Source of the DNA: Chloroflexota bacterium
Lineage (GTDB): Bacteria; Chloroflexota; Dehalococcoidia; Tepidiformales; Tepidiformaceae
Length of the DNA stretch: 64,000 nucleotides
Assembly (NCBI GenBank): GCA_016191435.1
Contig: JACPOQ010000051.1
Coordinates: forward strand, 1-64,000
Reading direction: 5' to 3'
Made by a program: the position numbers and the translations under genes. This document shows positions 8,910-17,104 of this stretch, in pieces; position 1 is the first letter of the stretch; every line of letters begins with the position of its first letter. Below the pieces are notes generated by a model. That model made no database searches and had not been told where the DNA came from. It saw nothing but the letters and a program-made list of their open reading frames with translations.

Positions 8910-9617
8910 ATGCAGCTCCCCGACCACGTGACCGCCACGCGCCGCGACGGCCGCCGCGAGATCCTTTTGCACCGTTCGATGGCCGTCATCGGGCCGGACA
9001 AGATCGAGATCCGCAGCGCCCGTTCGGCCGTCTGGCTACCGCTGGTCATGCTGTTGCTGAGCGTTGCCGCCTCGTTGTGGGTGATACGGGCCCAGGGCTC
9101 TGCGCCGTTCTGGGTGCTCGTGGTGGTGCTCTTCGCGCTGCTCTTCATTGTCCCCATCTCGGTGATGGCGCTCGTGAGCTCCGTCGCCGGCGCGGATGTG
9201 GTCATCGACGCCACGAAGGGCTCGGCGACGTGGCAGCAGGGCTACCTCGGCATGGGCCTGGGCACGAAAGAGCTCGTGCCGTTCGCAAAAATCGGCCATC
9301 TCGAGGTCACCGTCGAAGGCGAGGCGCCCGACCGCTGGCACGAAGAGAGCGACTCGTTGCGGCAGTTCGCGCTCACGCTCGTGAAGCAGAGCGGCAAGCG
9401 GCTCGTGCTCGCGCAGGTGCCCGTGCCGGCGGGCGCGCAAACCGACGGCATGGACCGCACGCTCGCCGTCGGCCAGGCCATCGCCGCGCTCACCGGCGCC
9501 GAGATCCGCCTGCCCGAAGGCTGGGCGCTCGTGGAGATCGATACCGAGACCGGCGAGGAGGTCCAGCCGAAGCCACCAACCGCGCCTCGCAGGCCGCCAA
9601 CGAAGCGACGCCGGTAG
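8910..9617 (+). CDS. hypothetical membrane protein with two transmembrane segments
   Basis: This protein has about 235 residues and no family I can name. A short cytoplasmic N-terminal beta-rich stretch (RREILLHRSMAVIGPDKIEIRS) precedes two adjacent hydrophobic segments (about residues 43-60 and 66-92). A soluble domain of about 120 residues and a basic proline-rich tail (PPTAPRRPPTKRRR) follow. The layout resembles proteins with a PH-like domain after a membrane hairpin. The start is uncertain: ATG 8910, GTG 8904 and TTG 8886 are all possible and none has a well-spaced ribosome binding site. Confidence 0.6.
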   Translation: MQLPDHVTATRRDGRREILLHRSMAVIGPDKIEIRSARSAVWLPLVMLLLSVAASLWVIRAQGSAPFWVLVVVLFALLFIVPISVMALVSSVAGADVVIDATKGSATWQQGYLGMGLGTKELVPFAKIGHLEVTVEGEAPDRWHEESDSLRQFALTLVKQSGKRLVLAQVPVPAGAQTDGMDRTLAVGQAIAALTGAEIRLPEGWALVEIDTETGEEVQPKPPTAPRRPPTKRRR

Positions 9618-9624
9618 TTCCCCG

Positions 9625-9731
9625 TAGCGGCGTAGAGGCGTGGGGGCGTAGGGGCGTAACGGAATCGAGTCATCACACGCCGACACGCCGTTACGCCGTT
9701 ACGCCGTTACGCCGTTACGCCGTTACGCCGA
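9625..9731. repeat. paired octamer arrays in opposite orientation
   Basis: The left arm carries GGCGTAGA/GGCGTGGG/GGCGTAGG/GGCGTAAC units (9625-9660). The right arm carries five near-perfect copies of GTTACGCC (about 9690-9731) after CACACGCCGACACGCC. The spacer GGAATCGAGTCATCA is nearly the same as in the 8773-8883 element. The pair lies in the leader region of the acyl-CoA dehydrogenase gene. Confidence 0.8.
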
Positions 9732-9784
9732 CCGAAACTCCCTGTTATGCTTCGCGCCACACGAACTACCCGCGAGGACAGCCC

Positions 9785-10960
9785 ATGCGTTTCTCCTACG
9801 AGCCCGATGTCGAAGCCTTCCGCACCGAAGTCCAGGACTTCATCCGGGCCGAGCTGCCGCCGGAAGAAGAGCGGATGGCTCGCGGCGACGAAGGTGGCTT
9901 CAAGTCGAACAAGGAAGAGTACGACTACGTCATGGGCTTCCAGAAGAAGCTCCACCAGCGAGATTGGCTCGCGATGGCGTGGCCGAAAGAATACGGCGGC
10001 GGCGGCGCCAGCCACATGCGCCAGCTCGTCTACAACGAAGAGATGGCCTACAACGGCGCGCCCGGGTTCAACATGGGCATCGCCTGGGTTGGCCCGAGCC
10101 TGATGCTATATGGCACCGAGGAGCAGAAGCAGCGCTTCATCCCACGCATCACCGGCGCCGATGACTGGTGGTGCACGCTCTATAGCGAGCCCGGCGCCGG
10201 CAGCGACCTCGCCGCGCTCCAGACTCGCGCCGTCCGCGATGGCGACGAGTACGTGATCAACGGCCAGAAGATCTGGACCTCGGGCGGCCACCTCGCCGAC
10301 TGGGGCTGGCTCGCCGCCCGCACCGACCCGGACGCGCCCAAGCACAAAGGCATCACGATGTTCATGGTCAACATGAAGTCGCCCGGGGTGAGCGTTTCGC
10401 CGCTGATCAACATCGCGAACCGCCACGGCTTCAACGAGGTGTTCTTCGAGGATGTGCGCGTGCCGGCGAACCAGGTCGTCGGCGAAGTGAACCGCGGCTG
10501 GTACCACATGGCCGTCGCGCTCGATTTCGAACGCAGCGGCATCCAGTCGTTCGCGGGCGGCCGCAAGAGCGTCGAGCGCTTGCAGGGGGTGGCGAAGAGC
10601 CACCCTGCGCTCCTGCGCACGCGCCCTGGCATCCGCCTGGAGCTGGCGGATCGGGCCATCGACGTAAATGTCGGGACGTTCCTCGCCTACCGCGTGGCGA
10701 CGATGCAGGCGAAGGGCATGGTGCCGAACCACGAAGCGAGCGCGAGCAAACTCTTCGGCAGCGAGATGACGCAGCGCATCGCCGGCACCGGCATGCACCT
10801 GCTGGGGATGCTCGGCCAGTTGCGCGACGGCACGAAGTACCAGGTCACGGACCAGGCGACGAATTACCTACAGGCGGTCTCGGCGACCGTCGCCGCCGGT
10901 ACGAGCGAGATCCAGCGCGGCATCATCGCGACGCGTGGGCTGGGCCTGCCGCGCGGGTAG
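9785..10960 (+). CDS. acyl-CoA dehydrogenase
   Basis: This 391-residue FAD-dependent acyl-CoA dehydrogenase oxidises an acyl-CoA to the enoyl-CoA. Recognisable segments are WPKEYGGGGAS near residue 62, the FAD/substrate motif YSEPGAGSDLAALQTRA, IWTSGGHLADWG, GFNEVFFEDVRVP and the C-terminal AGTSEIQRGIIATRGLGLP. It belongs to the broad clade found in multiples in lipid-, steroid- and aromatic-degrading bacteria, so the substrate cannot be deduced. The ATG 9785 follows GAGGACAGCCC and begins the conserved N-terminus. It is transcribed alone. Confidence 0.9.
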   Translation: MRFSYEPDVEAFRTEVQDFIRAELPPEEERMARGDEGGFKSNKEEYDYVMGFQKKLHQRDWLAMAWPKEYGGGGASHMRQLVYNEEMAYNGAPGFNMGIAWVGPSLMLYGTEEQKQRFIPRITGADDWWCTLYSEPGAGSDLAALQTRAVRDGDEYVINGQKIWTSGGHLADWGWLAARTDPDAPKHKGITMFMVNMKSPGVSVSPLINIANRHGFNEVFFEDVRVPANQVVGEVNRGWYHMAVALDFERSGIQSFAGGRKSVERLQGVAKSHPALLRTRPGIRLELADRAIDVNVGTFLAYRVATMQAKGMVPNHEASASKLFGSEMTQRIAGTGMHLLGMLGQLRDGTKYQVTDQATNYLQAVSATVAAGTSEIQRGIIATRGLGLPRG

Positions 10961-11033
10961 GGTGGTTGGCCGTGACCGCTGCCCGGGCCGGCGGCGCCTT
11001 CCGCCAGCGCGGCCACCCGCCGATGCTACGGAG

Positions 11034-11498
11034 ATGCCGTTCTTCCGCCGAAAGCCACCACAGCCACCGCGGCCGCCCGTGCCCGGGCCGTTCGCGATCG
11101 AGGCCATCGGGCACGTCCGCAACCAGGTGCGCGAGCCGCGCCCGCACGGCTGGGAAAATGTCGAGAGCGATATCGTCCTCCTGCCGCACCACGAGGCGCG
11201 GCTCGCCGGGATCGAAAAGTACAGCCACATCATCGTCGTGTTCGTGATGGACCTGGCGGCGGACGCGCCGGGAAAGCCCGAGACGATCACGCTCGATAGC
11301 GGCAACACCTACGGCATCCTCGCGACGCGGAGCCAGTTGCGGCCGAACCACCTCGGCGTAAGCGCCGTGGCGCTTGCCGCCCGCGATGGCGCTACCCTCC
11401 GTGTGCGCGGCCTCGACGCCATCGATGGCACGGCCGTGGTCGATATCAAGCCCTACCTGTCCCGGTACGACGCGATCCGGGATGCCAGGACTCCGTGA
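11034..11498 (+). CDS. TrmO/YaeB-like tRNA methyltransferase
   Basis: This 154-residue protein is of the TrmO (TsaA/VirR, UPF0066) family, which uses S-adenosylmethionine to N6-methylate t6A37 in some tRNAs. Conserved segments are FAIEAIGHVRN, YSHIIVVFVMDL, GILATRSQLRPNHLGVSAVA and LRVRGLDAIDGTAVVDIKPY. The protein is the single-domain form. The Arg/Pro-rich first 20 residues after ATG 11034 are unusual and may indicate a slightly later start, but no better codon is available before the conserved domain. Confidence 0.8.
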   Translation: MPFFRRKPPQPPRPPVPGPFAIEAIGHVRNQVREPRPHGWENVESDIVLLPHHEARLAGIEKYSHIIVVFVMDLAADAPGKPETITLDSGNTYGILATRSQLRPNHLGVSAVALAARDGATLRVRGLDAIDGTAVVDIKPYLSRYDAIRDARTP

Positions 11499-11546
11499 CG
11501 GCGTGTGGGCGTATGGGCGTACACCGACACGCCGATACGCTACGCT
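11499..11546. repeat. paired octamer arrays
   Basis: Units GGCGTGTG, GGCGTATG, GGCGTACA are followed directly by reverse-oriented CCGACACG, CCGATACG. The two short arms meet without a long spacer. The array fills the gap between the TrmO-like and MoaD-like genes. Confidence 0.65.
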
Positions 11547-11553
11547 TCGCGGC

Positions 11554-11796
11554 ATGGCAGTACAGGTAAAGTGGTTCGCGACCCTCGTCAAGCGCACGAA
11601 ATCGAAGAAACCGGTGACCGAAGCCGATTGGCACGCCGGGCTCACCCCCCACGACGTGTTCCTCGCCGAGGGCTTCAACGACGCCGACGCGGAATCCGTG
11701 ATGGTCCTGATCAACGACACGCAATCAGAGATGCAAGCCGCGCTCGCCGACGGCGACCGCATTGAGTTCCTGGTCAGCATCCAGGGCGGCACGTAA
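11554..11796 (+). CDS. MoaD/ThiS-like beta-grasp protein ending in Gly-Gly-Thr
   Basis: This 80-residue protein has the size and secondary structure of ubiquitin-like sulfur carriers: it begins VQVKWFATLVKR and ends RIEFLVSIQGGT. MoaD and ThiS end in Gly-Gly, whose carboxylate becomes the thiocarboxylate. Here one threonine follows the Gly-Gly, so it would need trimming (as known for some carriers that are processed by a peptidase) or may not function as a carrier. It is near moaC but not in an operon with it. The proposed role in molybdenum cofactor or another sulfur transfer is inference. Confidence 0.65.
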   Translation: MAVQVKWFATLVKRTKSKKPVTEADWHAGLTPHDVFLAEGFNDADAESVMVLINDTQSEMQAALADGDRIEFLVSIQGGT

Positions 11797-11824
11797 CGGG
11801 CGCGGTTTCCGGGGACCGGGGCGC

Positions 11825-14800
11825 TTACGGCTGGCCGATGACCTGCGCCGTGAGCCTCGGCTTCTCGTCGCCGAGCCTGGGTGAGGCGTTGGGGGCGAGG
11901 CCGAACTGGCTCGTGGGCCAGTATGAGAGCATCGCCTTGCCGATAATGTAGTCCCTCGGGATCAGGCCGATTTGCGCCGCGCGGCTATCGAGACTGTTGT
12001 CGCGGTTGTCGCCCATCACGAAGTACATGCCCGCGGGAATGAGCTGCTTTGGCATCGTGAAGCGCCACGCCACCTTGATGTAGGGTTCTTCAAGGTAGCG
12101 GTCGTTGATGTAAATCTTGCCGTCCACGATCTCGATCGTCTCACCGGGCTTCGCGATGACGCGCTTTATCAGGTCGGTGCTGGGGTCGCGCGGTTCCCGG
12201 AGCACAATAATGTCGCCGCGCTGCGGGCCATGGAACACATCGCGCTTGGGCGAATCGCCGGGATCGATGAACGGGATGAAGTTGCTCAGCTTGTCCACAT
12301 TGACCTGCGAATAGACGAGCTTGTTCACGATGAGGAACTGCCCGTCGTGCAGAGTTGGATACATCGAACTGCCATCGACCTTGAAGTTCTGGAAGCTGGC
12401 ACGCACCGAAAGGAAGACGAGGATGGCCAGCAGCAGGGTCTCCACAACTTCGCGAACGACGGTGCGGCGGCCCGATTTGGCGTTCGCGAGCGGAGGCTCG
12501 CTATCGAATGCGGCGTCGGCGGGCGGCCGTGTCCACGGGGGGATGGCGCCGTCGTCGTCGAACTCGCCCCAGCCTTCGTTGACGGGCGCGGCGCCGGCCG
12601 AGGGGAGCACGGTGCCATGCCAGGGAGGGACGCCCCCCTCCGCGCCGATGGCCTTCTGCGGAGCCCAGCCCGAGAGGCGCCCGAACGGCTCGCGTTCGGC
12701 CTCGGGGCTGACCTCTTCGATGAGCTCCGCGTGGTCTTTGCCGAGCAGTGGCTCCAGCGCGAACGGGTCCGCGTCGTCCGGGTCTTCGTCCTCGGGTTCC
12801 TGGTCGCGGTCATCGAGACCGCTGGCGGCGTGCGCTTCGAACGCCTTGAGGATGATGTCGTCCTCGGCGCGCGCGTCGCTTTCGCCTTCGCGCCAATCGT
12901 GAGAGCCGGCGGTGTGCCAGGTATCGTCGCTTACGTCGGTGGGTACAACTGGCGGTTCGGCCGGCTCCGGCGCCTCCGAGGGGTGCCCGCGATAGACCGC
13001 GAACTCAGAATCCGCATCGGATTCGAACCCGCTGGCGGCCGCGACCGCGGCCCAGGGGTCGTCTTCGCGCCGCACAGGGCGCCTGGCCGTGCTGCCGGCG
13101 ACGGGTGGGGCCGCGGGCGGCGGCTCAGGCGCTTCGAAGTCCGCGCTGCTCCACTCGCTTTCGAGCTCGAGGCTCGATGGCGGCTCGGCAGCGTCCGGGT
13201 GGTACGGCGGATTGGTCACTTGCCCTCGGCCGGTCGGGGTATCGGCATCGGCGGAGCTCGTCACGGCAGCCGCGAACGAAAGGCCATTAGCTGGCGATTC
13301 GGCCGCGGCTACTCCAAAAGGGCGCGCTGCTTCGCCCTCGCTTTCGGCCGGGTCCTGGCGTGAGGCCGCCGCCAAGAACGCGGCCCACGGGTCGTCGTCG
13401 GCCGCAGCGCCGTCTGCGCCGGCGGCGGCTGGCTCCACAGACGCAGCAACGAGCTCGGGCCCATCGTCTTCCGCGGCAGAGGAGGCCGCGAACGGCGCCT
13501 CGGCGACGGGTTCGGCGCCCCACGAGCTGCCGGACCACGGCTCTTCGTCCAGGGGCTCGTTTGGTTCCGGCTCCCAGGAGAATGCGGTCTCGGGCGGAGG
13601 TGGCGGCGGCAGGCCGGCATCGCCCGTGGAGGCGCGGGGAGCGAAGACCAACGGCGGCTCGTACTCTCGCGCGTCCTCCCATGCACCGGGCTCGTCGCCG
13701 GGCTGCTCATCGGCCGCCGACGCGAATGTTGGCTCCCCGGGCTCTCCAACTGCCGTTGGGACGAACGGAAGCGGCCCCGGCGCCGGGCCGGCATCTGCAG
13801 CTTCCGCCTCGGGTTCGGGCGAGGTCGCGCCAACCGCGGCGGACCACATGCCGGGCGCAGCAACCGGCTCGGCTTCCGCGGGCGCGACAAACGTGGGCTC
13901 CTCGGCCGGCGTGGCCTGGGCGAAGCTCAGGGGTGCGGGCGTCCAGTCGATGTCGTCGGCGTCGTCGTCAAACGTGCGGGCACGCCAGGGGTCCTCGCGT
14001 TCGTCCTCCGGGGCCTGCATCCACGACGGCATGGCCGCGGCTTCGGCCGCCAGTTCGGCCACGGCGGGCGCCGCTTCCGGGACGGCCGCCGTGGGCTCGT
14101 CATCGGGCGCATCGACCCACTCGCCCTCGGTGTCGCCTGCGATGGCGGCAGGGAGGCCGGCAGCAGCGGCGCTGCCGAGGTAGGCGAAGTCGCTATCGGT
14201 GGGAGCGAGATCATCGGCCGCGACCCATTCGCCGGGCCCGAGATCGCTCCAGCCGGGTGCGGCCGGGGCGTCTTTCTTTTTGCGCCCGAAGAGCTTGCCG
14301 AAGAGGCCGGTCTTCTTCGCGGCAGCGGGCTGGTTGACGGATTCGCGGCCGTCCGCGACGGACGCACCTTCCGCTTCGCCGTCCATGTCCCAGGCTGCGG
14401 CGAGGGCCGCGATGGGCGCGTCGTCGCCATCGTGCTCGGCGGCGAGGGCGGCGTCGACGGCAGCGGGCTGCTCCGCCGCGGCGGCGGGGACCTCGAACGC
14501 CGGGAGCGGGGCGCCGTCGGCTTCCCACTCGAACGGCTGGAGGAACTCATCGGGGATTTCCGTGGGCGCTTCCGGCTCTACCGTCACGGGCGGTGCGCTC
14601 GCCCAGGCCTTCATGCTGTCGAGCATGCCGCCTTCGGCGGGGGCGTTCGCGAAGGCTTCGTCCCACTTCGTGGGCTGGTCGCTGGCAGGCTTCTCGCGGC
14701 GCCAGGTGCCGGGCGAAGCAGGCTCATGCTCGGCCGCGACGTGGAGCGCCGGCGGTTCCGCCGGCGCGTCATCGCCCGGGCGCACAGCCGGCTCCGCTGC

Positions 14801-15499
14801 CGGCGCCATCGACGCCAGGGTGCGGCGCTCGCGGAAGGACGATGGCTGCGCACCGCGGGCCCAGCCACGCATGCCTTCGAGGAGATTTGTCTCTTCGCCG
14901 GGCGGATCGGCACCGCTGTCGTCCACGCCCTCGAACACGGCTACCGGCTCGAGCGCCGGCGGCTCGTGGGCGCCGGCGGCGCCGGCGGTGGAGGCGTCGA
15001 CCGCGGTCTCGGCAGGCACGGCGGGCACGGGTGCGTCATCATCCTCGGACCAGGCAAAACCGCCCATGCCAGTGGTGGCGAGGCGCTCGTTGTAGTCGTC
15101 GCCGTCATTGTGCCGGCGCAGCGGCGATTCGAGCCAGCGGGCCGGTTCGATGGCGGTGGCGGGCTCGGCCTGGGCGTGCGCGGAGCCCTTTTGGCCCTTC
15201 GCGGCGGCGTCGGCGCGTCCGAAAGCCCACGTGCCGCCCGCGCTTTCACGCCTGGGGCCATCCTCTTCCTTCTTGCCGCCGAGCCCGAAAAGCCCAGATT
15301 TCTTCGCCTTGAAGGGGTCCTGCCGCGTTTCGTCATCGCTCTGATCGTCGGCGATGTTGCGGCGGACGCTCTGGCGGAGCTCCTGGTTCTTGGCTTCCTG
15401 GCGCTCCCATGCTCCGTTCGGGAGGTCGAAGTACCAGCCGTCGGCAGGTTCGCTTTCGCTGGCCTCTTCGCCGCGACCGCCGTCGTGATCCATATCCAT
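11825..15499 (-). CDS. signal peptidase I with giant acidic N-terminal extension
   Basis: This protein has 1,224 residues, against about 180-300 for ordinary type I signal peptidases. The last 213 residues form a complete S26 peptidase: a transmembrane helix at about 1018-1035, catalytic Ser1045 in DGSSMYPTL, catalytic Lys1112 in DLIKRVIAKPGE, and box E MGDNRDNSLDSR at about 1162-1173. The preceding 1,010 or so residues are Ala/Glu/Asp/Pro-rich and probably disordered. They carry repeated short motifs: KKSGLFGLGGKK and KKTGLFGKLFGRKKK; EGMRGWA and DSMKAWA; DDPWAAFLAAAS and DDPWAAVAAASG. ATG 15499 follows AAGGAGG at 12 bp, and no in-frame stop interrupts the 3.7 kb. The extension would lie in the cytoplasm. 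The gene is divergent from the sigma-factor operon, 70 bp away. Confidence 0.85.
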   Translation of the reverse strand: MDMDHDGGRGEEASESEPADGWYFDLPNGAWERQEAKNQELRQSVRRNIADDQSDDETRQDPFKAKKSGLFGLGGKKEEDGPRRESAGGTWAFGRADAAAKGQKGSAHAQAEPATAIEPARWLESPLRRHNDGDDYNERLATTGMGGFAWSEDDDAPVPAVPAETAVDASTAGAAGAHEPPALEPVAVFEGVDDSGADPPGEETNLLEGMRGWARGAQPSSFRERRTLASMAPAAEPAVRPGDDAPAEPPALHVAAEHEPASPGTWRREKPASDQPTKWDEAFANAPAEGGMLDSMKAWASAPPVTVEPEAPTEIPDEFLQPFEWEADGAPLPAFEVPAAAAEQPAAVDAALAAEHDGDDAPIAALAAAWDMDGEAEGASVADGRESVNQPAAAKKTGLFGKLFGRKKKDAPAAPGWSDLGPGEWVAADDLAPTDSDFAYLGSAAAAGLPAAIAGDTEGEWVDAPDDEPTAAVPEAAPAVAELAAEAAAMPSWMQAPEDEREDPWRARTFDDDADDIDWTPAPLSFAQATPAEEPTFVAPAEAEPVAAPGMWSAAVGATSPEPEAEAADAGPAPGPLPFVPTAVGEPGEPTFASAADEQPGDEPGAWEDAREYEPPLVFAPRASTGDAGLPPPPPPETAFSWEPEPNEPLDEEPWSGSSWGAEPVAEAPFAASSAAEDDGPELVAASVEPAAAGADGAAADDDPWAAFLAAASRQDPAESEGEAARPFGVAAAESPANGLSFAAAVTSSADADTPTGRGQVTNPPYHPDAAEPPSSLELESEWSSADFEAPEPPPAAPPVAGSTARRPVRREDDPWAAVAAASGFESDADSEFAVYRGHPSEAPEPAEPPVVPTDVSDDTWHTAGSHDWREGESDARAEDDIILKAFEAHAASGLDDRDQEPEDEDPDDADPFALEPLLGKDHAELIEEVSPEAEREPFGRLSGWAPQKAIGAEGGVPPWHGTVLPSAGAAPVNEGWGEFDDDGAIPPWTRPPADAAFDSEPPLANAKSGRRTVVREVVETLLLAILVFLSVRASFQNFKVDGSSMYPTLHDGQFLIVNKLVYSQVNVDKLSNFIPFIDPGDSPKRDVFHGPQRGDIIVLREPRDPSTDLIKRVIAKPGETIEIVDGKIYINDRYLEEPYIKVAWRFTMPKQLIPAGMYFVMGDNRDNSLDSRAAQIGLIPRDYIIGKAMLSYWPTSQFGLAPNASPRLGDEKPRLTAQVIGQP

Positions 15500-15569
15500 C
15501 AGGGTACCACGCCTCCTTCGCGCGCCGTTCGGTCGCCCTTTACAGGCGATTGACCTACCCTCGGCCCCG

Positions 15570-16178
15570 ATGGAACCAGGGCTCGAACCGAGCGACGAGC
15601 GACTTGTCCTATTTGCAAAGGACGGCAACCTTGACGCGTTCAATAGCCTTGTGGACCGCTACCAGGCCGCGGTCTACAACCTCTGCGCGCGGCTCCTGGG
15701 GAACCGCGAGGCAGCGGAAGACGCGGCCCAGGAGGCGTTCCTCTCGGCGTACCACGCGCTCTCGCGCTTCGAAGGCGGCAGTTTTCGCAGCTGGTTGCTG
15801 CGCATCGCCGCCAACGAAAGCAAGGACGAGCTGCGCCGGCGAAAGCGCAAGGATGCCGTTTCCTCTCTCGAGGAGATCTTCGACCGGAGTGAGTCGCCTG
15901 TGGAGGTGCCGGACCACCGCGAAGGCGCCGATATCCTCTTCGAACGGAAAGAATTCCGCGAAATGCTGGAAAGCGCGGTCCAGCAGCTGCCGTTCGAACA
16001 GCGCCAGGCGGTCCTCCTCGTGGACCTCTACGAGTTCCAGTACGAGGAAGTCGCGCAGATGACGGGCGCCTCACTCGGCACCATTAAGTCGCGCATCCAT
16101 CGCGGCCGCGAACGGCTGCGCAAGGTGCTGCTGGCGCGCCCGGAACTTTTGGCCGGCTGGCGGCGTTTGGAGGAGTGA
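15570..16178 (+). CDS. ECF-type RNA polymerase sigma factor
   Basis: This 202-residue sigma-70 family factor has region 2 (DAFNSLVDRYQAAVYNLCAR, EAAEDAAQEAFLSAYHAL, FRSWLLRIAANESKDELRR) and region 4 (LPFEQRQAVLLVDLYEFQYE, GASLGTIKSRIHRGRERLR). It directs transcription of a stress or envelope regulon. The next gene, overlapping its stop codon, is a membrane protein with the features of its anti-sigma factor. The divergent giant signal peptidase 70 bp away shares the control region and is a candidate target. Confidence 0.9.
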   Translation: MEPGLEPSDERLVLFAKDGNLDAFNSLVDRYQAAVYNLCARLLGNREAAEDAAQEAFLSAYHALSRFEGGSFRSWLLRIAANESKDELRRRKRKDAVSSLEEIFDRSESPVEVPDHREGADILFERKEFREMLESAVQQLPFEQRQAVLLVDLYEFQYEEVAQMTGASLGTIKSRIHRGRERLRKVLLARPELLAGWRRLEE

Positions 16179-17104
16179 TGGCTTTGCTGACACGCTTCCG
16201 CAAACGCGACCCGCGCGAGGACGCGAGCGCCTACATCGATGGGCAGCTCGGCGCCGCCGAGTGTGCGCGCTTCGAGGCGGGGATGGCGAAGGACGCCGCG
16301 CTCGCCCGTTACGTCCAGGAGCTCCGCGGCACCAGGCAGGCGATCGCCGCGCTGCCCGATGCCCCCGCGCCGCGCTCCTTCCGGCTGACCCAGGCGATGC
16401 TCCAGGGCCAACGTGTGCCGTCCGCCGCGGCCGCGCCGCGGCCGCTGTTCGCCCTGCGCGTCGCGCAGGTGGCGGCGGCGGTCGGCATCGTTGGGCTCGC
16501 GATCGCGGTCGTGGCCGACATGACCGGCGGCAGTTCCACGACCACCTCGAACACGCTCACCGCAGCGCAGGATTCAGCCTCATCGCCGGTACGCGAATCC
16601 GCGAAGGCCACCGGCCCCGGCACGGGGGCGAACGCACCCGCGGCGGCGGGCGCGACTACCGCCTCCGGCGCGGCGACATCGCCGGCAGTAGCCGCCCCCG
16701 GGTACTCGGCAACCAACGGCGCGCAGGCGGCGGGCGCGGCGACCGCCAGCCCGACGCCAACCCCCACTGCGGCCACGTCGCCAACGCCCCGTGCGCCGGC
16801 CACGGGCCCAGGCCCGGCGGCGACGCCCGTGCCGCCCAACACCGGCGGTCCGACCGCGGCCCCAACCGGGAACACCTCGAGCGCCGCCCCGCAACCGCCG
16901 GCCACGGGCGCTGAATCGCCGCAGACCACCGCAGACGCCGCGGGCAGCATCGGCGAACCTGCCGCGCCGGCGCGCGCGCCCGGCTCCGCCGTCCAGGACG
17001 ACAGCGGCCCGGGCGCCGCAAGGGTGGCCGAGATCGTATTCGCGGGCGTGGCGGCGGCGGCGGTCGCGGCGTGGCTCGTGCTGAGAAAGCCGTGGGGTGC
17101 ATGA
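16178..17104 (+). CDS. anti-sigma factor-like membrane protein
   Basis: This protein of about 308 residues follows the sigma gene with a TGATG overlap and a GGAGGAG ribosome binding site inside it (a GTG 3 bp earlier is also possible). An N-terminal cytosolic helical region (YIDGQLGAAECARFEAGMA, ELRGTRQAIAALP) resembles the sigma-binding part of anti-sigma factors but lacks the HxxxCxxC zinc motif. A transmembrane helix (about residues 88-110) is followed by about 150 residues of Ala/Thr/Pro-rich, probably extracytoplasmic, linker. A second hydrophobic helix lies at the very C-terminus. The role as regulator of the adjacent sigma factor is inferred from operon position and topology. Confidence 0.75.
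   Translation: MALLTRFRKRDPREDASAYIDGQLGAAECARFEAGMAKDAALARYVQELRGTRQAIAALPDAPAPRSFRLTQAMLQGQRVPSAAAAPRPLFALRVAQVAAAVGIVGLAIAVVADMTGGSSTTTSNTLTAAQDSASSPVRESAKATGPGTGANAPAAAGATTASGAATSPAVAAPGYSATNGAQAAGAATASPTPTPTAATSPTPRAPATGPGPAATPVPPNTGGPTAAPTGNTSSAAPQPPATGAESPQTTADAAGSIGEPAAPARAPGSAVQDDSGPGAARVAEIVFAGVAAAAVAAWLVLRKPWGA

Noticed and set aside
11972..15553. Several long plus-strand frames opposite the signal peptidase gene
   Set aside because: They are mirror images of a low-complexity, GC-rich coding region. Only the minus-strand frame has a ribosome binding site and ends in a known catalytic domain.
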